Assembly: GCF_900078705.1 (NCBI RefSeq) | Contig: NZ_FKIF01000007.1 | Coordinates: 1,028,125 to 1,092,124, forward strand | Reading direction: 5' to 3' | DNA from: Bordetella ansorpii | Lineage (GTDB): Bacteria; Pseudomonadota; Gammaproteobacteria; Burkholderiales; Burkholderiaceae_B | Length of the DNA: 64,000 nt | Part shown: piece after piece, positions 54,070 to 61,368 of the stretch | Layout: each line of letters opens with the position of its first letter | Numbering within the stretch: the stretch's first letter is position 1 | The notes under the pieces: model-generated | Told to the model about the DNA's origin: nothing | Databases searched by the model: none | Seen by the model: the letters and a program-made list of their open reading frames with translations, nothing else | Position numbers and translations under genes: made by a program

Positions 54070-54104
54070 TGGTTCTACCTGATAAGCCAAAGTGGTTCCT
54101 TTGG
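54070..54104. promoter_or_regulatory. Direct and inverted repeats in the gabR-gabT promoter
   Basis: TGGTTC occurs at 54070-54075 and 54093-54098, 23 bases apart, as expected for the direct half-sites of MocR/GabR proteins. The second copy is the centre of a perfect inverted repeat CCAAAG-TGGTTC-CTTTGG (54087-54104). A possible gabT promoter (TTGGAT, 16 bases, TAAATA) begins at its right arm, so bound protein would lie on the -35 box. Confidence 0.65.
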
Positions 54105-54208
54105 ATAGGGCCATCTTAGCATTAAATATTTCGTATCACGGGCGCCGCGACTGGCGCCCGCCACCACGCCGTGGCAACGGCACGAATATCCCCCTATCGA
54201 GATCGATC

Positions 54209-55465
54209 ATGAAGAACCAGGAACTGAACACCCGCCGTGCCCAGGCCACCCCGCGCGGCGTGGGCGTGATGTGCGACTTCTACGCCGTGCGCGCCGAGAA
54301 CGCCACGCTGTGGGACGCCGAGGGCCGCGAATACATCGACTTCGCCGGCGGCATCGCCGTGCTGAACACCGGCCACCTGCATCCCAAGGTGCAGGCCGCC
54401 GTGGCCGCGCAGTTGCAGCAATTCACGCACACCGCCTACCAGATCGTGCCGTACGAAGGCTACGTGGCGCTGGCCGAGCGCATCAACGCGCTGGCTCCCA
54501 TCGACGGCCCGGCCAAGACCGCGTTCTTCACGACCGGCGCCGAAGCCGTCGAGAACGCCGTGAAGATCGCGCGTTCGTACACCGGCCGCTCGGGCGTCAT
54601 CGCCTTCGGCGGCGCCTTCCACGGCCGCACGCTGCTGGGCATGGCGCTGACCGGCAAGGTCGCCCCGTACAAGCTGTCGTTCGGCCCGATGCCGGCCGAG
54701 ATCTTCCACGCGCCCTTCCCCGGCGCCGACGTCACCGTGGCCGAGTCGATCAAGGCGCTGGAGATGCTGTTCAAGACGGACATCGATCCCAAGCGCGTGG
54801 CCGCCATCATCCTGGAACCCGTGCAGGGCGAAGGCGGCTTCAACGTGGCCCCGCCCGAACTGATGCGCGAACTGCGCCGCGTGTGCGACGAGCACGGCAT
54901 CCTGCTGATCGCCGACGAGGTGCAGACCGGCTTCGCCCGCACCGGCAAGCTGTTCGCCATGCAGCACCATGACGTCAAGCCCGACTTGATGACTATCGCC
55001 AAGAGCCTGGGCGGCGGCATGCCCATCTCGGGCGTGGTCGGCCGCGCCGAGGTGATGGACGGCCCGGCCCCCGGCGGCCTGGGCGGCACCTACGCCGGCA
55101 ACGCGCTGTCCGTGGCCGCCGCGCTGGCCGTGCTGGACGTGATCGAGGAAGAGAAGCTGTGCGAACGCTCGGCCCGCCTGGGCGAGCAACTGATGGGCCG
55201 CCTGGACAGCGTGCGCAAGGAGGTGCCCGGCATCGCCGACGTGCGCGGCCTGGGCTCGATGGTCGCCGTCGAACTGGTCGACGCGGACGGCAAGCCGGAC
55301 GCCGAGGCCGTCAAGCGCGTGCAGGCCCGCGCCATGCAGCAGGGCCTGATCCTGCTGAGCTGCGGCGTGTACGGCAACGTGCTGCGCTTCCTGTACCCGC
55401 TGACGATTCCCGACGCCCAATTCGCGCGCGCGCTGGACATCCTGGCCGACGCACTGAAGGGCTGA
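54209..55465 (+). CDS. gabT: 4-aminobutyrate-2-oxoglutarate aminotransferase
   Basis: A 418-residue class III PLP aminotransferase. Motifs: TGAEAVENAVKIAR (about 109-122), AFHGRTLLGMALTGK, Asp236 in LIADEVQTGFARTGK, and PLP-binding Lys265 in TIAKSLGGGMP. It moves the amino group of GABA to 2-oxoglutarate, giving succinate semialdehyde, which GabD then oxidises. The start at MKNQELN is set by homology. It is followed by gabD and preceded by a divergent gabR. Confidence 0.95.
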   Translation: MKNQELNTRRAQATPRGVGVMCDFYAVRAENATLWDAEGREYIDFAGGIAVLNTGHLHPKVQAAVAAQLQQFTHTAYQIVPYEGYVALAERINALAPIDGPAKTAFFTTGAEAVENAVKIARSYTGRSGVIAFGGAFHGRTLLGMALTGKVAPYKLSFGPMPAEIFHAPFPGADVTVAESIKALEMLFKTDIDPKRVAAIILEPVQGEGGFNVAPPELMRELRRVCDEHGILLIADEVQTGFARTGKLFAMQHHDVKPDLMTIAKSLGGGMPISGVVGRAEVMDGPAPGGLGGTYAGNALSVAAALAVLDVIEEEKLCERSARLGEQLMGRLDSVRKEVPGIADVRGLGSMVAVELVDADGKPDAEAVKRVQARAMQQGLILLSCGVYGNVLRFLYPLTIPDAQFARALDILADALKG

Positions 55466-55542
55466 TCGCAGCCCGGCGGGCCGCCCGCCCGCAATGGCCC
55501 CTCCCGCTGGCGGCTGCCCGGCCGGACCGGGCGCGGCCGGGC

Positions 55543-55598
55543 GGCGGCCCGAGTGGCGGCCCGAGTGGCGGCCCGAGTGGCGGCCCGAGTGGCGGCCC
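55543..55598 (+). repeat. Tandem 12-base repeats between gabT and gabD
   Basis: Four perfect copies of GGCGGCCCGAGT (55543-55590) and a partial fifth (to 55598) lie in the 244-base gap between gabT and gabD. No coding frame is evident. The G+C-rich units could fold in RNA or act as a slippage-prone spacer. Confidence 0.9.
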
Positions 55599-55709
55599 TG
55601 CTGATCCCCAGCCGCGACAGGCACAACGCTTGCTGCGCCTTACCCTCTCGATGACGGCGCGCCCCGCATCGCGGGCGCGCCGCCCGTCCCCGATTCCGAA
55701 GGAGTTTTC

Positions 55710-57182
55710 ATGACTCAGTCTTCCCTCACGCTCAAGCGTCCCGACCTGCTGCGCGACGCCTGCTACCTCGACGGCCAATGGGTCGCCGCCGCCGGCGACC
55801 GCATCGCCGTGGACAACCCGTCCACCGGCAAGACCATCGTGTCCGTGCCCAAGCTGGGCCGCAAGGAAACCGAGCAGGCCATCGCCAGCGCCGCCGCCGC
55901 CCTGCCCGCCTGGGCCGCCAAGACCGGCAAGGAACGCGCCGCCGTGCTGCTGAAGTGGTCGCAACTGATGATGGCCCACCAGCAGGACCTGGCCGCCATC
56001 ATGACCGCCGAACAGGGCAAGCCCGTGACCGAAGCCGCGGGCGAGATCGCCTATGCCGCCTCTTTCCTGGAGTGGTTCGGCGAGGAAGCCAAGCGCATCG
56101 ACGGCGACGTGCTGCAAAGCCCCAAGGCCGGCCAGCGCCTGCTGGTGCTGAAGCAGCCCATCGGCGTCACTGCGGCCATCACGCCGTGGAACTTCCCGGC
56201 CGCGATGATCACCCGCAAGGCCGGCCCCGCGCTGGCGGCCGGCTGCACCATGATCGTCAAGCCCGCCCAGCAGACCCCGCTGACGGCGCTGGCCCTGGCC
56301 GTGCTGGCCGAGGAGGCCGGCGTGCCCAAGGGCGTGTTCCACGTCATCACCGGCAGCTCGCGCGACATCGGCGCGGCGCTGTGCGACAGCGACGTCGTGC
56401 GCAAGCTGAGCTTCACGGGCTCGACGGAAGTGGGCCGCACGCTGATGGAGCAATGCGCCCCGACCATCAAGAAGCTGTCGCTGGAACTGGGCGGCAACGC
56501 GCCGTTCATCGTGTTCGACGACGCCGACCTGGACGCGGCCGTGGACGGCATCCTGGCCTCGAAGTACCGCAACGCCGGCCAGACCTGCGTGTGCGCCAAC
56601 CGCATCTACGTGCACGATGCCGTGTACGACGACCTGGCCCGGCGCCTGGTCGCCAAGGTCAACGCCATGAAGGTCGGCGACGGTTTCGAGCAGGGCGTGA
56701 CGCAAGGCCCGCTGATCGACCAGGCCGCCGTGGACAAGGTGAAGGAGCACATCGAGGACGCCACGTCCAAGGGCGCGTCGGTCATCGCCGGCGGCAAGCC
56801 GCACAAGCTGGGCGGCACCTTCTTCGAGCCGACCATCCTGCGCGACGTGACGCAGCAGATGAAGGTGGCGACGGAAGAAACCTTCGGCCCGGTGGCCCCG
56901 CTGTTCCGCTTCGAGGCGGAAGACGAAGTACTGAAGATGGCCAACGACACCATCTTCGGCCTGGCCGCGTATTTCTACACGCGCGACTACGCCCGCGTGT
57001 GGCGCGTGTCGGAAGCGCTGGAGTACGGCATCGTCGGCATCAACACCGGCATCATCTCGAACGAGGTCGGTCCGTTCGGTGGCGTGAAGCAGTCGGGCCT
57101 GGGCCGCGAAGGCTCGAAGTACGGCATCGAGGAGTACGTCGAGGCCAAGTACCTGTGCCTGGATCTGGGCGCGAAAGGCTGA
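55710..57182 (+). CDS. gabD: NAD(P)+-dependent succinate-semialdehyde dehydrogenase
   Basis: A 490-residue ALDH of the GabD type. It has Asn161 in TPWNFP, Lys184 in VKPA, Glu259 in LELGGN, and Cys293 in GQTCVCANR with Cys295 two residues on, as in enzymes with a redox-sensitive pair. It converts succinate semialdehyde to succinate for the TCA cycle. AAGGAG lies before the ATG. A GC hairpin (57195-57218) without a T tract follows the stop. Confidence 0.95.
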   Translation: MTQSSLTLKRPDLLRDACYLDGQWVAAAGDRIAVDNPSTGKTIVSVPKLGRKETEQAIASAAAALPAWAAKTGKERAAVLLKWSQLMMAHQQDLAAIMTAEQGKPVTEAAGEIAYAASFLEWFGEEAKRIDGDVLQSPKAGQRLLVLKQPIGVTAAITPWNFPAAMITRKAGPALAAGCTMIVKPAQQTPLTALALAVLAEEAGVPKGVFHVITGSSRDIGAALCDSDVVRKLSFTGSTEVGRTLMEQCAPTIKKLSLELGGNAPFIVFDDADLDAAVDGILASKYRNAGQTCVCANRIYVHDAVYDDLARRLVAKVNAMKVGDGFEQGVTQGPLIDQAAVDKVKEHIEDATSKGASVIAGGKPHKLGGTFFEPTILRDVTQQMKVATEETFGPVAPLFRFEAEDEVLKMANDTIFGLAAYFYTRDYARVWRVSEALEYGIVGINTGIISNEVGPFGGVKQSGLGREGSKYGIEEYVEAKYLCLDLGAKG

Positions 57183-57265
57183 TTCACGGCGAAAGGCCGG
57201 CGCGGACACGCGCCGGCCATGAGGCGGACAGCGCGGGCAAGGGCACGCCCCCTGCCCGCCCGCCA

Positions 57266-57829
57266 TCACTTCGGCATCAGCACCGTATCGATGACCTGGA
57301 TGACGCCGTTGGACTGGTAGACGTCGTAGGTGCTGATGTTGGCGACGCCGCCCTTCTCGTCCTTGACGGTGAGATTGTGCGGGCCATTCTGCATCACCCA
57401 CAGCTTGCCGCCGCTGACCGTGGTCAGCTCCATCGTGTGCTTGGCGCTCTTCTTGACGCCCGCGGCCAGCGCCTTGAAATCGTATTTCCCGGCCACCACG
57501 TGATAGGTCAGGATCTTGGTCAGGGCCGCCTTGCTCTCGGGCTTGACCAGCGTATCCACGGTGCCGGCGGGCAGCTTGCCGAACGCCGCGTCGGTGGGCG
57601 CGAAGACCGTGAACGGCCCCTTGCCCTTCAGCGTATCCACCAGGCCCGCTGCCTTGACGGCGGCGACCAACGTGGTGTGATCCTTCGAGTTCACGGCATT
57701 GTCGACGATATCCTTCGACGGCAGCATCGACTGGCCACCAACCATTACTGTTTGATCCATCTGCGCGGCCTGGACGGCGGGAACGGCCAGGATGGCGGAA
57801 AGCACGGCATAACGGAAAAATCGCTTCAT
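57266..57829 (-). CDS. Exported fasciclin (FAS1) domain protein
   Basis: A 187-residue protein. The signal peptide ends near VQAAQ (about 22). One FAS1 domain spans about 50-185, with the H1-like FTVFAPTDAAFGKLP and the H2-like YHVVAGKYDF, and ends NGVIQVIDTVLMPK. FAS1 proteins mediate adhesion or bind small ligands, and the role here is unknown. AGGAGC precedes the ATG. It converges on gabD. The 254 bases upstream (57830-58083) contain no feature I can support. Confidence 0.93.
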   Translation of the reverse strand: MKRFFRYAVLSAILAVPAVQAAQMDQTVMVGGQSMLPSKDIVDNAVNSKDHTTLVAAVKAAGLVDTLKGKGPFTVFAPTDAAFGKLPAGTVDTLVKPESKAALTKILTYHVVAGKYDFKALAAGVKKSAKHTMELTTVSGGKLWVMQNGPHNLTVKDEKGGVANISTYDVYQSNGVIQVIDTVLMPK

Positions 57830-58083
57830 GACAGGCTCCTAGGGGGGTTGGGACTGCCTGCGTATATACGAGGCAGCCGCCCGCCCGGATGCACGGAGGC
57901 GAAAAAATTTCCGGCGATGAGAAGCGCCCGTCCTGGTGCCTCCAGGCATCGATCACCCGCGCCAGGGCCGGCCACAGCGGGTGGCGGCCCCGTGCAGCGG
58001 GAGATGAAGGCCCCGGAAACGCGGCGGCCAGGCTTGCGGCGAGGAGACCCAGCCGCCCGGCTGGCGGGCAGGATGCCGGATGC

Positions 58084-59349
58084 TCAGCGCCGTCCCGCCG
58101 GCTGATCCAGCACCTGCCGCGCCACTTCGGCCAGCGACATCCCGCTCTCCATCGCGGCGCGCTGCAGGCGTTCGTGCGCGGCCGGTTCGGTCAGGCCGTG
58201 CTTCTGCACCAGCAACCACTTGGCGCGCTCGATGCGCTTGCGCTCGTCCAGCGCGCCGCGGGCCTGCGCCAGCGCCTGGTCGGCCTGCCGCATGCGCGCG
58301 GCCTGGTCCTGCAGCATGTCCAGCATCGAACGCTCGATGCCGCCGGCCACGCCGTCTTCCGGCGGCAGGTCCAGCACGCGGCGCTGCACGTTGAACAGCA
58401 TGGCGGGCGACTGGCCGCCCACATGCTGCGCGAACTGGTCCAGCAGCGAGCGGTGATTGTCGCGCTCGGCGCGCGCAGCCTCGATGCGCTGCGCGCACTG
58501 GCGCGCCAGCGTGTCGGCCAGGCCCTGCTCCACCGGCGCCATCGCGTCGATGCGGGCGGTGCATAACTCGAACCACAACTCGGCCAGCCCCGGATCCAGC
58601 GCCTGGCCCGCATGGGTCTGCCGCGCCATGCCGCGCAGTTGCTGCACCTTTTCCGTGTGCGGTTGCACCTGCTGCCAGGCCGGCATCACGTCGGCGGGCG
58701 CGCATTCGCCGAACACCTCGAAGCAGCGCTGCTGCCCCGCCGCGAATTCGGCCATCTGGACCTTCTGCGCCTCGGTGAAATACCCCGCGGTGTATCCCAT
58801 CACGCCGTAAGCGCGCTCCTGCCCGCTCAGTTCCTTGCCCTGCATGAAGTTCAGCAACGCCACCAGCAGGCGCGTGATGCCCGCATCCAGCGACGCATCG
58901 GCGGCCTCGAACACCACCGCCAGCAGGCTGGAGACCAGGCGCGTGAAGGCCAGGCTGGCGCCCTGTGCGTCCAGCTTTCGCTGGCGCACGCGCCACCGCA
59001 AGTCAGGCAACTCGTCCAGCCGGTACAGCGCATAGGCGATACAACTGTACAAGCGCGCGCGGCCCGGCTGCTCGCTGCCGCGCGCCAACACGCTGTCCAG
59101 GAACCCCCGCATGCGCGCCTCGCCGGATTCGGCGCCGCGCGTATAGGCATCCAGGGCGGGCAGCAGGTCGGCGCGGTCCTGGCACAGCGTCAGGATCGAA
59201 TAACCGCGTTCCTTCTGGAGCGCGTGCACCAGCTCGCCCACCAGCGAGACGAACTGGCAGGTATGCGATAGCTGCTCCAGCCCGTGCAGCTCGGACTGCC
59301 GCGCCGCCAGCAGAAACCGCAATGCCGGCCGCATGGCCCCTCTGCTCAT
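58084..59349 (-). CDS. nasR: NasR-type nitrate/nitrite-sensing ANTAR antiterminator
   Basis: A 421-residue protein with an N-terminal helical NIT nitrate/nitrite-sensing domain (about 30-300; LVGELVHALQKERGYSILTL). The C-terminal ANTAR RNA-binding domain is about 355-415 (ERAKWLLVQKHGLTEPAAHERLQRAAMESGMSLAEVARQVLD). NasR in Klebsiella binds the leader RNA of the nitrate-assimilation operon when nitrate is present and prevents its termination. Here it is the last gene after cobA, 16 bases away, and a terminator lies in the nirB leader, so the same circuit is likely. Confidence 0.92.
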   Translation of the reverse strand: MSRGAMRPALRFLLAARQSELHGLEQLSHTCQFVSLVGELVHALQKERGYSILTLCQDRADLLPALDAYTRGAESGEARMRGFLDSVLARGSEQPGRARLYSCIAYALYRLDELPDLRWRVRQRKLDAQGASLAFTRLVSSLLAVVFEAADASLDAGITRLLVALLNFMQGKELSGQERAYGVMGYTAGYFTEAQKVQMAEFAAGQQRCFEVFGECAPADVMPAWQQVQPHTEKVQQLRGMARQTHAGQALDPGLAELWFELCTARIDAMAPVEQGLADTLARQCAQRIEAARAERDNHRSLLDQFAQHVGGQSPAMLFNVQRRVLDLPPEDGVAGGIERSMLDMLQDQAARMRQADQALAQARGALDERKRIERAKWLLVQKHGLTEPAAHERLQRAAMESGMSLAEVARQVLDQPAGRR

Positions 59350-59365
59350 GAGACTACCCCTGGGT

Positions 59366-60133
59366 TCAAGCCTGTTTGCGCGCCCCCGCCCGGGCGTCGA
59401 TATCCTGCGGCGCGATGCCGGACATCTGGCAGGCGGCCACCTCGCCGATCACCAGGATGGCGGGGCTTTGCAGGGCGAAAGCCTGGGCGTCGGCCGCCAT
59501 CGCGGCCAGGGTCGAACGGCAGACACGCTGGTCGGGCAGCGAGGCGCGTTCGATCATGGCCACCGCAGTATCGCCGGACAGGCCGCCGGCCAGCAAGGCA
59601 TCCGCCACGGCGGCCAGCCGCGCCACGCCCATGTACACCACCAGCGTGGTGCCGCCTTGCGCCAGCGCCTGCCAGGCCAGCTCGCTGCCGTCCTCGGTAT
59701 GCGCCGTGACCAGCGTGACGCCACGGGCCGCGCCGCGCAGGGTCAATGGAATGCCGGCGGCGGTGGCCGCGGCCAGGCCCGAAGTGATGCCGTTGATCAC
59801 TTCGCAGGCCACGCCGTGGCGCGTCAGCCACTCGGCCTCTTCGCCGCCCCGGCCGAAGATACAGGGATCGCCGCCCTTCAGGCGCGCCACGCGCAGGCCC
59901 TGGCGGGCATAGCGCAGCATCAGGCGCTGGATGAAGTCCTGCGGCGTGGAGCGGCAGCCGCCGCGCTTGCCCACGCGGATCACGCGGGCGCCGGGGCAGA
60001 ATTCCAGCACCTCGGGATTCACCAGGTCGTCCACCAGCACGACCTGGGCGCGCTGCAACGCCTTCACCGCGCGCAGCGTCAGCAGTTCTGGATCGCCGGG
60101 GCCGGCGCCGATGAGCCAGACGGAGGTTTCCAT
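59366..60133 (-). CDS. cobA: Uroporphyrinogen-III C-methyltransferase (SUMT)
   Basis: A 255-residue SUMT. The N-terminal VWLIGAGPGDPELLTLRA is the glycine-rich SAM-binding region. LKGGDPCIFGRGGEEAEWL (about 85-103), TSGLAAATAAGIPLT and YMG follow. It makes precorrin-2, the precursor of the sirohaem that nitrite reductase needs, which explains its place in the nitrite operon. AGGAAT lies before the ATG. Confidence 0.95.
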   Translation of the reverse strand: METSVWLIGAGPGDPELLTLRAVKALQRAQVVLVDDLVNPEVLEFCPGARVIRVGKRGGCRSTPQDFIQRLMLRYARQGLRVARLKGGDPCIFGRGGEEAEWLTRHGVACEVINGITSGLAAATAAGIPLTLRGAARGVTLVTAHTEDGSELAWQALAQGGTTLVVYMGVARLAAVADALLAGGLSGDTAVAMIERASLPDQRVCRSTLAAMAADAQAFALQSPAILVIGEVAACQMSGIAPQDIDARAGARKQA

Positions 60134-60161
60134 GGTCGTATTCCTGGTTCTGTGCGGGCGA

Positions 60162-60974
60162 TCAGCCGAAGCTGCGCTTGGGCGCGGTCTTCATGTGGGT
60201 GGCGTACAGCGTCAGGCCGGTCAGCGAGATGCCGCCCACCATGTTGCCCAGCACCACGGGCAGCTCGTTCCAGATCAGGTAGTCCATGATGGAGAACTGG
60301 CCGCCCATGATGAGCGCCGAGGGGAACAGGAACATGTTGACCACCGAATGCTCGAAGCCCATGGCGAAGAACAGCATGATGGGCATCCACATGGCGATGA
60401 CCTTGCCGCTGACGGAGGTCGAGATCATCGCGCCCACCACGCCCAGCGACACCATCCAGTTGCACAGCACGCCACGGATGAAGATGGTCAGCATGCCCGC
60501 CGCGCCGTACTCCTTGTAGCCCAGCGTACGGTTCTCGCCGATGTGCGAGATGACCTCGCCCACCTTGTTCACCGGCGCCGCGAAGCCGTAGGTGAAAACG
60601 ATGGCCATCATCAGCGCCACCGTCAGCGCGCCTGCGAAATTGCCCAGGAACACCACGCCCCAGTGGCGCAGGATCACGCCGGCCGTGATGCCGGGCCGCT
60701 TCTCGAACAGCGCCAGCGGCGTCAGCACGAACACGCCGGTCAGCAGGTCGAACCCCATCAGGTACAGCATGCAGAAGCCGACGGGGAACAGCGCGGCGCC
60801 CAGGATGGGCGAGCCGGTCTGCACCGTGACCGTGACGGCGAACACGGCGGCCAGCGCCAGGATGGCGCCCGCCATGTAGGCGCGCAGCAGCGCGTCACGG
60901 GTGCCCATGTGCAGCTTGGATTCGCCTGCGTCGACCATCTTGGTGACGAATTCGGCGGGAACGATATAGGACAT
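60162..60974 (-). CDS. nirC: Formate/nitrite-type channel, probably nitrite transporter NirC
   Basis: A 270-residue FNT-family protein with about six helices. It has the central pore elements LGNFAGALTVALMM and AMGFEHSVVNMFLFP, including the conserved His, and the LCNWMVSLG motif. It moves nitrite or formate across the inner membrane. Its position between nirD and cobA favours nitrite. The start MSYIVPAEF (60974) has GAGGAA upstream; earlier in-frame codons belong to the nirD shadow. Confidence 0.93.
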   Translation of the reverse strand: MSYIVPAEFVTKMVDAGESKLHMGTRDALLRAYMAGAILALAAVFAVTVTVQTGSPILGAALFPVGFCMLYLMGFDLLTGVFVLTPLALFEKRPGITAGVILRHWGVVFLGNFAGALTVALMMAIVFTYGFAAPVNKVGEVISHIGENRTLGYKEYGAAGMLTIFIRGVLCNWMVSLGVVGAMISTSVSGKVIAMWMPIMLFFAMGFEHSVVNMFLFPSALIMGGQFSIMDYLIWNELPVVLGNMVGGISLTGLTLYATHMKTAPKRSFG

Positions 60975-61008
60975 ATTGGATTCCTCGGTGCTTCGATGAA
61001 GGGATGAA

Positions 61009-61368
61009 TCAGGCCGCGATCTCGACCGCGTCGCCCGTGATGCGCGCGGGCCATACGCGCAACCGCTGCTCGGGGAACTCGACACAGCTGCCGTCCGCCA
61101 GGCGGAAATGCTGCTTGTAGAGTGGCGAGGCCACGACCAGCGCGCCGGCCAGGTGCCCCACGATGCCGCGGCCGATCACGTTGGCGCCCGACTTGGGATC
61201 GCGGTGATCCACGGCATAGACGGCATCGCCTTCCCGCGGCAGATAGAACAGCGCCACCTGCGCGCCATCCACCCAGGCGACCACGCCGGAATTGGCCACG
61301 AGATCGGCGCGCTGGCACACGGTGCGCCACGAGGCCTGGACGTCGGAACGTTGCAGGGTTGCGGTCAT
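61009..61368 (-). CDS. nirD: Nitrite reductase small subunit
   Basis: A 119-residue Rieske-like NirD. As is usual for NirD, the Cys/His iron ligands of true Rieske proteins are not all present; the fold motifs VAWVDGAQVALFYL, VYAVDHRDPKSGANVIGRGIVG and YKQHFRLADGSC are. It associates with NirB. Its ATG overlaps the nirB stop as TGATG, which couples translation. The longer frame upstream is a shadow of nirB. Confidence 0.95.
   Translation of the reverse strand: MTATLQRSDVQASWRTVCQRADLVANSGVVAWVDGAQVALFYLPREGDAVYAVDHRDPKSGANVIGRGIVGHLAGALVVASPLYKQHFRLADGSCVEFPEQRLRVWPARITGDAVEIAA

Noticed and set aside
55543..55598. CRISPR-like array
   Set aside because: The 12-base units are directly adjacent with no spacers, and there are no cas genes.
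57195..57218. gabD terminator
   Set aside because: The hairpin is strong but lacks a T tract on either strand, so I did not call it an intrinsic terminator.
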